From Leptoclinus maculatus (Eukaryota > Chordata > Actinopteri > Perciformes > Stichaeidae): 64,000 nucleotides of DNA. The position numbers and the translations under genes were made by a program. The stretch lies in contig JAVDOI010000016.1 in the NCBI GenBank assembly GCA_032191485.1, forward strand, positions 15,473,176-15,537,175. The letters run 5' to 3'. A model generated the notes under the pieces. The model was not told where the DNA came from and did no database searches. It worked only from the letters and a program-made list of their open reading frames with translations. Shown piece after piece: positions 37,201-49,800 of the stretch (the first letter of the stretch is position 1; each line of letters opens with the position of its first letter).

Positions 37201-40200
37201 GAAGTATGTAATGAGAATGAAACGAGGGCTGGCTTGGTCAGACTACGGGTGTCTGTTCGCGATAAAGGTTTCCGGAGACACGTTGAGAAAGGTCAGAGGC
37301 TCATATTGGAGACCGGCATTAGGAAACGCAGCGGTCTGAAGCTGGCAGGACATGGCCGAGGGGACACAGAGGGATTGGGGAATTAAGGAAGCATAGTGGT
37401 GGTGTGTGGGGTGTCGTGGCGAGATGAATTTCCAGCCCACAGCAGGAGAGAATCGAGCCAGGTCTGCTGAGAGCAGATGATTTGCCAGCAGGCTTGTCAA
37501 ACGCTCCGCAGGTCCGAGGCTCATATTCATTGAGCCTGCTGAGTAAATGCATCGACTTTACTGGCCCATTGGAGTCGGCTCATCAGATCTGGTGAGCTTT
37601 CTCTCTCTCTCTCTCTCTTGTACAGTGGAGGAAAGTGTCACCCTTGGGTGCTCATATAAAGCACTGCGGTGCACAGGAGTCGTTCTGTAAGGAAGTGTTG
37701 TATCAGTGTTCTGCTGTACCTGACTATGCATCTCATATACATGAAGCCATTCATTTTATATATTTTCCCTCTAGGACTGGTGGTGAGTGTGATCAATCTC
37801 ATCATCTAACTCTCTGGAAGAAAGCAAATCAGACTTCTTCCCAACATTGCTGAACTACTGCTTTCACTATGAATTACACTATAGGTCATATATTCCACAG
37901 CATACTTAAAATGCATCTGGTTTTGGCAACATTTCATTCTATTGAGGCAAACATTTATTAAAAAGCGATGTCATCTCAGTCTATTCATGCGATTTAAATA
38001 TTAGCTTCTCTAGATAGAAGCCACATCTGTAACTGCCAGTAATACTTGATGTTTTAGATCGAGACTCTGCAGTCAAACTCCACTGTTGCACAAACAAGAT
38101 GCATTAACAGGCTGATTAACAGTGCTGATTTGTTGTATGGTGGATTGTTCCTTTAATAACTGGGATATAATCAAACAATGTGCACCTGCTGTATCTAATT
38201 TTCACTTTGTAATTATCCCGCAACCTTTCGATAAACCGCATTCACCGGAGGGTGAATACACAAGGGAATTATGTATAAATCAGTTAACTTTGAAATGTTT
38301 AAATCTACAGGACAAATTGTTTGTTTGTCACTTCATTCGCTTTGCTTTGAAATTGATGATTATAAAAACATAAAAAAAACAGACCTGCTCCGGCGCACAT
38401 GACGAATTCTGCAGGCTGAATAATTGATAATCTGAGGCATCACCTAAAGGTGCGCTGATCACGGCGAAAATAAAAGAGCGTATACTCTAAATAGGTAGAA
38501 TAGAGTTTCTGTAACAGTGAAACACTGTAAATATATCACCCAAAATAAAAAAAGTTGCATTTATTTTTTGTAAAAAATACATTTTATCACCGTTAAATGT
38601 ACTAACCATTTTGCTGATTACGGAAATATACCGTAACAGATATAACAGCAAACACTATCGTTTTCTTTTTACAGAGAGTGTTTTCAAATCTCAGCAAAAG
38701 GTACGATACTTGTGCGGTTGAGCATGTGGGTGCCTTTGCTTGTGTGTTATTAAGTTAGGCATAACTGTGTTTGGAGTGTTGGAGAAAAGACAGAGGAAGG
38801 GACTTGCACATGGACACCCTGATCACTCACACTGGCAGTGGTGTTGGACACAAATATTGGCCTGGGACATAACGGCGACATTTATCAGTGCTGTCATGCT
38901 CATAGCTCATCCCAGCGAAATGTCAGAGTCGACAGCAACGGGAGAGAGAGAGATTCCAGCCTCGTGGTCTTTGTTCGTTCAAAGCCAGGGTGAACATGCA
39001 CAACCCTCAACAGCGTCTGCAGAGTGCTGAAGCTGGTCATTAGCAGCATCAGCAGCCAGGGTGCACTAATAGATGCACACACACACACATAAACAGGTAA
39101 CCGTGTATGCATTTTGTGCACACACACAACAAGATTACACAGAAAATCCGATACGCAAATACTGGCTTTCCCACAGAAACGTGAACAAACACAAAAACAC
39201 ACAGTGATGTTATACTTTCATGGATCTACTGATGACTTACAAAACATCTACTGATCTAGAACGTGTATGTATTGAATGTTCTCTCTCTGTGACACTCTCA
39301 CTCTGTTTGAGTTTCATTTTCTGGTTATTTGTTTGATTTCTGCCCAGCACTCTTCTCTGGGATGAGTTTGACTACCATTTGGTAAATCCCCATGTCATCT
39401 TGATTTTTTTTTTCTCTCATTATCTTGAGGACGGCGATGTTGTTTTAGAAGCCGCAGGGCTCGCACAATTCGGCATGAGCAAATAAACAATGCCCGCTGA
39501 TATAAAAATATTCCCACTGCACATGCAAGTACAGTGATGTATGAATCACTGCCCTGCAAGTGCTTTCTTTATATTATTTTAGGGAACAGCTGGGTGGAGC
39601 CACGTGGGGCTTGTAGCCCCCTATTTTATTGTCAGACACATGCAGAATATTGTCTCCCAATGGACAGACATGTGCTGTCGGCTAAAAAGATGAACGTATT
39701 GACCTTTGACCTTGGCTTTAAACCAGGTGTTTTCAAACTGTGAGAAGGGTTGCAGTAAGGACGTAGAGGGAAAAGGTGAGATAAAAGATAGTTTACAAGG
39801 TGCATGCTGGTGTTCTAAAAACAGTTCTTGTAGGTGTGCTGCAGGGTCATGACTCAGTTGAATCTGAACACACAGACAGGATACGCATATATTGGGATTC
39901 AGCGCGACTTGCACTTTCTGAGGATTTAATCATCAGCACAAATAAATGTCAATCAGAAAGGGAAACTTCTTATAACCCCAGAACTTGCTTGAGAATCATG
40001 TTTTAACATTTCCTTCAGTATCAGTGACAGCTGTCTGTACATCCACGGCCACACTGCGGAAAGGAACCGCAATTAAATAAGTCAGCATGTTTTTAATGGT
40101 ACCAATTTGTCAAAATGTAAGCTAAAAACCCTTTGGTTCATGTATCGTACAGCTTATACGGTGTAGCCAAAGGCCCTGTACACCCCCCCCGACAGGTTTT

Positions 40201-40832
40201 CAGATATTCTGTCTGACTGGACCGTTGCTCTGGTTAAAGGTGGGCGAAGCTATGCAGGAATTGCACTAATGAGTATGATGAAGGCAGCAAAGCTAATAAA
40301 GACAAAGAGAGATGTCAGTCGAGCCCCGTGCGTACGCACCCACACAGAGCTCTAATCAGCAACATCATTGAGAAGTCACCGTGAGAATATGGAGTTTGCC
40401 TTTATTACACAACCATAATCATAGTCGAGCTGTCATCCGGTGTGTCGTCCGCTGTTCAAGCTTCCTCCTGCTGCTGTCAAGACTAAAAACCTGTGTACGT
40501 GGGTCGAAATATAACGAGCTGTTGCACGTGGAGGGTCTCGTCTTTCCATTTGTCAATAACGCCCGCGTCTGTTCCCAGCGTCGGCAAACTTGTGAAGCTG
40601 TTATCAATTTAATGAACTCAAAACACAAAACGACTGGTGACCTTTTGTTGCCAGAGATGTGTCTCTACCTCTTCCCTCTAGACGACTGTAACATAAAGTG
40701 TTTGCTGCATGTTATTCACCTTGCTGTGTCAGAACCAAAGTGAGCTATGACTACACCGTCTAAACTTGGTCTAAACCACGGAAAGAGTATGGTCTGACAG
40801 CAAAACCCAGGGGCCTGAGAGGGACACACACG

Positions 40833-40866
<34 letters not shown>

Positions 40867-43800
40867 CAAAATTAAGGCTTCTCCAGATGGAAAGAGGCAT
40901 GCTTGTTATATATTTTGAGATTTGGGCCAGGAGACATGTGTGTGTTTGTGTGTTTGTGTGTGTTGGACAAAGGCTCATTCATCTCCTCAGCCCCTCGTCT
41001 GTCTTTTTACAGATAAGAGTATGAAGCTGGAAATGACAGATCTAAGGGAAATACCTGAGAAAGGGGCAATGGAGGGAGGAGGTGACAGACAGAGAAAGAG
41101 AGAGAGAGAGACGGAGAATGGATAAGAATAGAAATATCCCGACGGTAGGAGCAGTGCGGGAACTGTCCCTTTCACACTCCGTCCACACCTCCGAGGGCTA
41201 CGACATTCCCCCCTCAGCTCAGCCTCCACCTGCTGAGCACCAGCTGCGGTTTATATATTTCATCATAATTGGGGACATTTTTCGCAGGACATTTCTAGAC
41301 AAATGGATTGGCTACAGCACATAATATCGGACAGTAGGTCTATATAATATTATTGCCATCATTCACATCTTCTGGGCTTGGAGTTAGCAATATCTATTAT
41401 TCTTAACAGAATTTATGCCAAAGGATCAGCATTGTAAAATTGTATTGTATGATGGTAACAGTTAAATTCCAGCATATCATTTTCCAGCTGAAAATGATAT
41501 TTAAGTTAAAGCCCATCAGCCTAAAGCACAACCCTCACTGTGACTGTAGTGTGAATGACTGGATTCTTGATGAATGCCCCCTGTAAACAATGGCGGCGTC
41601 TGATTCATTATATTAATTTCACTTTGTAATGCGAGCTCTGTGGGCAGGGCATTCGGATAGATTTGGGTGAAGACTGCCACAAAATGTGAGAAAATAATAA
41701 TTCTATGCCTCGCTGATGACTACGCCATACAAATGAGGGAATTGGTTGTGACTCTTTTGCGATACGAGAGCAAACTGGATGTAACAGAAGAGAAAACCCT
41801 GGAAATATTCTTCAGATGTGATGTTATGAACTCACAGCAAAAATTATGCAAAAATGTTTGCTTTGATTAATTTCATATTGACCCGAATCTGTCTTTTGAC
41901 CAAACGTGTCATTTTCTGCGAGTCTATACTCTCAGTTGCCAGATCATTAGGTACACTCAGGTAAAACTAATGCAGTCTACAACAGCTGCACCATCATGCG
42001 ATCAATTGTGTGCGTGTGTGTGCATCTGTGAGTGAGTGAATGTGCAACTCACCGTCTGTCCATGGCTAATCTCGCATTCTGCTGCAGCAAACTGCATAAT
42101 ATTTTGGGTGATCAATTGGCTGCATGCTCAAGTACCTCTCATAGTCGCCGTGACTCACACTTTCTCAAGACTTCTATTACCTGTTCCATACTCGCAGCCA
42201 GACAGCTTGGTTCATTTTAATTTTGCAAGATTGTACGAAATGTCTTACACGATAGCTTTGAGCTGACGGCCTCATGCATTGCCGCTTGTTTTTGAGTTTG
42301 AATGAAGTGTGTTTTACTTTACCTTACAGCCTCTGCCTGTCTTAACGCACTCAATCACATAATACAGCCGTGGTTGTTGGCAGACACAACTGGCGGAGAT
42401 CTGCAGTCTACTAAGCGCATATTTCTAATTTACATATGAATTATAGTATATTATTATGGAAAGAGAAACCCGGCATGAATATAGAGCATATGCTATTATG
42501 CTTAATACGTTAACATATGCTAATTAGCACTTAACACAAAGCACAGCTCAGCCTGCAAGGAAAGTCATTTGTTACTATTTATTTAGTTACGGACCAAAGT
42601 ATTGACGATCACATCAGGCACATGAACATCTGAACATAATCTCAAGGCTATGCATCCAATGATAGTGGAGGAATTGTCTGTCCTATTATTTTTCTTCCTA
42701 CGGTATAATTTCACCATCTAATGGATAAGTTGACCTACAGGGCAACCGCAGTAACAACAAGTTTCCCTTTAAGATGAAATGGTGAAAAGAACACACGGAG
42801 AGTAACTGAGCGATCGGATGCCCATGGAGGGATAAAGAGATGGGGTTGGATAGATGACAGCAGGGACAGCGAGACATAATGAGCTGATCAAACGATTGCG
42901 GGGAATGAAATGCCAGAGTAGCTTAGGGCGGTGACAGACTGGGCTGTTAGGAAATCCGTGGTCTTGCTGTGATAGTCGGCTGCCTCTGCTCTCATTGGAA
43001 TAATGGTTATTTCTGCCACAGCACCTGCAGAGTTTGCTGATCCACGCTCTTCTTCTGCTAAACACAAACAGCTCGGACCATCCTTTCTTCACATAAATAT
43101 TCTTCTCTTTCCGCCTTGGTCATTTTCTGTTTCTGCATTTTTTCCCATCTATTCTCCATTACTTATTTTTTCCACAGACGTCTCTGTGGCGGCGGGGCGT
43201 GTGTGGGCTCAGCTGCAGAGTGGGGGAGTGGTTCGGGGAACGGTGCCGAGAAGAGGCTTAATTAGGCGCAGCATCTTGAATTGTCTCTCTCTCTCTCTCT
43301 CCCTGACATAAAAACACTAGTAGTGACGGAGGCGCGAGAAGCGGGGCAAGAGACGCAGACTTGGCAGTGTGACGGAGAAGTCGGGAGACCTCACAGACCT
43401 CACACGGCGTGCGCTCGGAGGCAAGGCAGCAGAGCGCACGGCCCAGGCCAGCCTGACATTGTAAACCCGAATAAAGAACGTTTGAGAAGACTATTTGACC
43501 GTGTGATGGCGTCCTTGTGCTCCCAGGACCCACAGGGGTAGCAAGAGTTTGTTACAGTCTCGGATTCTTAATTCATCGTGGTCACTAAACATATCTTTTT
43601 TGTATTTGCCCCTCATGCTTTCACCTGTACTCAAATTATTCCTTTGTTTGGTTTAATTGGATGTACCTGAACAGACTGCCGCGTTTCAAAGGCTACTAAG
43701 TAATTAATCAGGTTGATTTTGCAAAACGAAGTACAGCAATGAATGTTCGCTCTGTGCCCTTTCAGACGAAGATCAAATGAATGGGCATTCCTGGAGGCCG

Positions 43801-46800
43801 CAGTCTTTGCGGTCATTGTTACCCCTCCGTCTCTGGTCAATTTGTGTCAACGGCATCCGATCCGAAAAGTGTTTCCACGTCGCTCCAGCCACAGTCGAGC
43901 CTGCGATCTAAATTTTTACTTCATCTCCGAGATAATGAGGGTTACAGATTGGATGACCTGTGATTCAGTGCCTCAGATGTTGGCTGCCAAAATTAAGAAA
44001 CGCAGTGGGAGAATGCACTGGAATAGTCAGATTACTCTCGTCATTTCTGACCGCAACAGACCAGCAGAATCAAAGCGACAGAGGTGTGTGAGCAACACAA
44101 GTATACATTGGAGTCCTTATTCTCACCACCTGATGCTTGATGTTGTACTTTCTTCCTCAGCAGCTCATTTTCAGCAATTTCTATTAACGTGATCTTGTTT
44201 GCTTGGAGATTTTGCCCATGGGTATGGGAGCCATTTGGAACTAAACCATATAGACCTGGGAGATAAAACAAAAAGCTTTAGGGCTGCAGAGTGGAGTGCC
44301 TATTTTGGGAGATGGTGATTGTAAGTATTAGCAACCCTTTTTCAGGGATTCATATTACACACTGTTTAATAGAGCTTTAAAGTGGCACTCACACCTGTGG
44401 CCTATGGCTGAACCTTTTCTCTCAGGGAAATGTCTTTACTAACATCCTATATTAAAAACCACTGGACTGTGTTCAAAACTGCTGTGAGTGAAGTTTGGGT
44501 AAATGTATATAGAATCCTTAAGGTTTTTATGAAATCAAACAGGTCGCATGTTTCCTGCAATAGTTGTTCAATGCATTAATAATATTGTGTAATAAATAAT
44601 TAATAAATAATAAATAAATAATTTGTATTGACAGTGGCGGAGTCCGCCATTCCCGCACTGAATTCAGATTGTCCACCTAAGCACTAGGGATTTACTTGAA
44701 CAGGTAAAACTCACTGTTTCCTGTTTGCTTTCTTTACAGGCTATCAAAGACGCTTTACGCTACTGCAAACACAACATCCTGCTGCTGCTTCACATTAAAA
44801 GCGTTCAACTGGCAAGACACAGGGTGGCTCTTATTGTGAAGCAGTCACAGAAAACACAATGTATTTGTCACTGTGGTTAGCACTGAACACCTTTCGTTTT
44901 CTACATTATTTCGTCAGCCGATCGTTTTAAAATTTTGCAAACGGGGGTACAGCTAATGGAACAAGAGGGAGCAGCCACAGTGAGTTGTTTGATGAAGAGC
45001 GTGAAGGGATTTTTTTGATGAAAACATCAGTAGTTTGGCTGCACAGTGAACAGACATACCAGTTTCCCTTCTGTTGTATTTCTGACTAAGTAGCTGCTCA
45101 ACGAGTGCTTGTTGTGCCATTACAACTGTCACCACGATAACCACGACTGTCGCCAAATCCACCACTGAAATCGTAAGCATTTCAACGTTATCTTTTTCAT
45201 CACTAATCCAATAACCATAGCAGAAATGACTGCAACATTCTCCTTGATCAGAAATACCTTTTTAAGTTCATATCAGCAGCAGAGGCCCTTATGACACTGT
45301 GACTGATCCTTTACAAAGAGACTTTCACATCTGAAAGGAGAGGAGGGGATGGTTCGCAGTGAGCCAAACTCTGTTTTGAACAGTGGTGGGCCGTCAGGGC
45401 CTGCAAAGCCTTCTCTGCTGGCCTAAACACAATCACAAAGTTATAGCTATTTTATAATTTTATAATTTTTCTTAAATACATTACTGTATCATAATTTATA
45501 AAAATATTTTTCCCATTATCTTATTTTCTCATTGCACAGCTACTGTCTTCCTCAGTTGCTCTGCTTCCAGTGCAGCTTGTTTTAAGTAGAGCTTTTATCC
45601 AATCAGATTTCACCTCTGTGTCTCTAGGTAAGAAGAGAGGCCCGAGGCCTGCAGACTCACAAGTTGCATCCATGTGTAGTTTAAGTGAATGGGGACGATA
45701 TTGTTGATTGTCATCGTGTTCAACAATCAGATCTTTAGTTTGACATGTTGGGCGTATTCCTTGAGTGTCAGAGCCTGCTAGCCCCATACTAGCCGGCCCA
45801 CAACTACGTCAGCATTAGTCCAGGTGCAGCTCTGCCGAGACCAATGCGATTGGTCAGTGGGCGAGCACGTGACTAAAGTGAAACGAAATTTAACTTGCCA
45901 GCAGAGCTTAGTTGGAGTAGTAAGAGTTCAAATTGAAAGATATGGAAGAAATTATAACATTTGTAGGGTTTTGCTTGATGTAGTTTATTTATTTTTTACC
46001 TAGCTTTGTTTTTCTGAAGGAGGAGAAACAGATTTAGTGGCAGAGTTACTGATAACGCCTTTCTCAAGAAAGAAGGACATTTCAGGAAAAGCTGGACATC
46101 GTAAGAAATGGTCAGTCAACCCCACAGCTGGCAGCCCTGACTCAGCCAGGAAAAGGATTTGAATGAACGGTATTTCTGGCTGACAGCATCGGAGAAGCGT
46201 TGCACATTTTATGGCTGGGAATGTGTTTCATTTTAACTGAGCTCCTGGTGTTCGGAGCTACGCTAACATGAGGACGCCATAGCATGGCAGGACACAAGCT
46301 ACGGTGCTTTTGAAAACTTTTGGAGAGACTCGAGTGGATCTACATCTCAACGAACACGTTCGCAGGGAAACAGCTCCACAACTGCGGCCCGGTGTGCGGT
46401 CTGCGCCGGCCGGTGCCCCGGCGGAGGAGGGAACCCGGCTGCGAACCTGCCGCAGCAGACCGGTGAAATACAACTGGGGAGGCTCGACTGTCATCACTGG
46501 CGCCCATGAATCGAGAAGGACTTCTTAATGGAACTGAAACGATGTACTGGGATTAAACTCTTTAAGTTTCGGTAAGTGACAAACTGCGTGTGTTAGTTTA
46601 CATAGTAACGTTACTACTATTCGTTTGTCTATCGTGTCGCTTTTATGAATACTATTTGAATGGCTCGTGCTCTTGTGTGGTGGAATGCGTGGATCCGCTG
46701 CAGGTTTGCTGGATTGATGTGTCATAATGAGGTTATTAGGAGGTAATTCAACTGTAGTAGGACAGCACTGAAGGCCCAGGTATAAAATCCACGGCCCGCC

Positions 46801-49800
46801 ACTGGTTTTTGAGGGATGACCAGTGTTGTTTCAGAGTGCACAACTAGACTAGATCCTTATCCTTAAAATTCCAAGAACATGTCAATGTCGGAGTGTATCT
46901 AGCTCGTCTCACGTTGGACATTTTTGGCATGGTTCAATGCAAATACATGTAATAAAGAAAATTCCTCCTCGGTCACCATAATTCTCTGCGATAAAAGAGT
47001 CCAAACTGTGACCCTGTAACCCTTTGGCACAAATGAATCTATTCTATCCAGTTGTGTACGAACAGCTGCCCTCTTCTCTGGCCAATCGCTCCATCACCAT
47101 GCTTTTAGATGGCACTGATTAAGAGTTCTCAGAGTGGTTTTAATTAATCTATCAAATCTTAAAACAATCCGGATCCTGCTAACGCCCTCTGTCTTATCTA
47201 TCACCTCCGTCTGTTTCCTTTCATCCCTGCGTCTTCTTGTTTTGTCTCCTGTTCTCCCTTTAGACAGTATTCTAATATGTACTGGCTTATTCAAGTGTCC
47301 ACCCACGTGCTAAGGCACAAACACTTGGCGTTGATTGATTTAGGACATGAGCTCAGCCACACAACCACTCAAGAGAGAAATGACTTCTTGGGTATTTTGC
47401 CTAAGCTCTGGCTTGTTGTGCTCCGGCTTACAAGTAAAGTGAAATAGCACCCATCTCATTATCCTCGCTTTCTGTGTTGAGAAGAAAAATAACTTTATCT
47501 TTTTCTCATGCAGTTTTCAGCTTTTTTTTTTTTTTTTCTCCACACCATTTTGTTAAATGTCAAAGATCTATTTCCATTTAGATTGAACGTTTTTGCTTTG
47601 CTACAGGGAGATGTGTGACTCCTGGAGTGCCCACCAAGCTATGATGACTGCATGGCGTTAGCTGTTTGATGGCACAGGGTCGACCTCCCGTCACACACTT
47701 GGCCCGTTGCTTAAGGTCAGTACACCTCCTGAGGCCTGGAACAGGCAGGCAGCTTGGCAAGCAAAGCCAAATAAAAAGTTATATTCCCTCAAAGGCTAGT
47801 CAACTTTGACGAAATGTGTCTGTGAATAATGCAGGGAATTCAGGGCACTTTGGTTTAATACGGAAACGGTGGTGCAGAGACGAGGTTTACTGCGTGGCGG
47901 AGAGAAACAAGAACAGTTTGTGTGACCAACGAGAATTATTTCATCAGAAGCAAAGACCAAAAAAATGGCAGAACTTGCAACGTGTCTCTTGTTGAAGACG
48001 CCTTTCTGATGCCTCCATATAATGCCTCCATATCTGCTCGTGAGCCCAAACTAAAGGATTAAGGAACTCAATTTCAACAACCCTTGGTACATGTCCACAA
48101 ATATGAAGGAATATGAACAGCGAATGAAAAATGGGTTCCTTCTTTTTCTTCCAAATTTAATACTGAGCTGCAGAGGTAGAAAGCAATAAGATGAATTTCT
48201 AACGGTAGAAGCAGGATTTTAAATGAGCATTGAGGCAAGGAAAGACAAGGGAGACAGGAATATTACATCAACACTAAGCAGCGGACACAAAACTGTCCTT
48301 TACACCTCCAGTGAAAAAAAATTCTGGTTGACCCCAATTATCCTGCCTTCACCTCGGGCTACAAGGTGTAACAAGAACAGGGCAGCGCTGCCCCACAGGG
48401 CCAGAGAGCAGCTCTCTCTCTCTCTCTGATCCCTCAGGCAAAAAGCTATATAGCTCAACAATCACTGCCGGTCCCAAAGAAATCTATTAGACCAACCACT
48501 CCCTCTGTCAAAACATATGATAGCTCTTTTGCTATCAAAGATGAAAGCCCCCTCAATCTTGAACACAGAGGCCAAAAATACAATTAGCCACAAAAACAAC
48601 TTTGAACTCGTGGCTCTGTGTTTCACCAGTATGTCTGTGTCACGCTGAGGAAGTGGAACCACAATCAGTTCATTTAATGAGGGCATACTGTACAGTTCGT
48701 ACACAAGCAGATCAAGTTTACTCAAGATGCCCCTTTGCAAACTCGGCTTAGGAGCCTTCAGGGTGCTTTCATGAGTAAAACTCAATTCATTACAGCGATC
48801 AAGGACTTTGTTGACAGGGGCTTCTGTGGCAGCACAGCAGCGAGTTGATGATGATGATGATATTGTGTGAAATTTCTTTTTTTTTTGTGTGTGTGGCTTG
48901 GAGCACTCTGTAACGCAATAACAAATCAGCCACAAAGAGAGTCTCGCAGAGGGGTCTGCATCAGTGAGGCACGCTTCATGCTTTGGTCTGATCCCTCCAG
49001 GTGAGCCCCCCCCCCCCTCCGTGTCTAACACCGTGCACCATGCAGCATCAACGCTCTTCTTGGCTCTGCGATCCTTTTAAAGGGTGACAGCACCGCTGGA
49101 CCACGTAGCCCGAGGACAGTGTGTACACAGACTATGCAGACAGCGTTGCTGGTTTTTTGACTTCTTTCTTCTTCTTCTTCATCTTCTTCTTCTTTTTCTT
49201 TTTTTCTCCCACGGATAGAATGAAATAGCAGCGATGTGTGAGTCCGTTCAGGCAACAGGACCCGGGGCTTTATTTTATCAGATCAAATGAAGCAGAGAAT
49301 AAATAAATATGACACAATCGTGATGCAAACAATGCTTAGCGCCTCCAGGCTAGACAAACAAATGAATAATTTATATTCATGTCAGTTTTTGAAGGGTGAG
49401 AGGCACAACCTTCTCGCAAGGTGTATGCTGCTAAACAAATAATAAAAAGTACTGTACATAGATCTCAATGTGTCTGTGTTGGGCTGCTTCAATTAGATCT
49501 ATTTGTTGTGGAGTGAAGTGGTCGAAGAAGCCGCCTCTGTCTCTCTAACCAGCCTCTGTGATAAGCTGGGCTATAATGTGAGTCATCAAATAATAGTGTC
49601 ACGCTGATTCGTGACGTGAAGTGAAACTTGTTTTGCAACCTGTTACCGCAGCGTCTGTCTACTGTCCTGGTCGTTTAGCAGCGATGTGCCAGCTCCGCGG
49701 CTCAACACGGGGGACCGGCCAGCGCCACAAACCGCCGCAAACGACCCTGAACGCAGCAGTTCGGTGTCTCAAGCATGTAAAAAGGCACACGGATAACGAC

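Noticed and set aside
43743..44192. 149-codon plus-strand frame in intron 1
   Set aside because: No known motif, antisense to plpp4, no supporting signals.
44634..44662. CAGTGGCGGAGTCCGCCATT as an hAT end
   Set aside because: It is a small self-complementary hairpin (TGGCGGA/TCCGCCA) with no matching distal terminus or target duplication.
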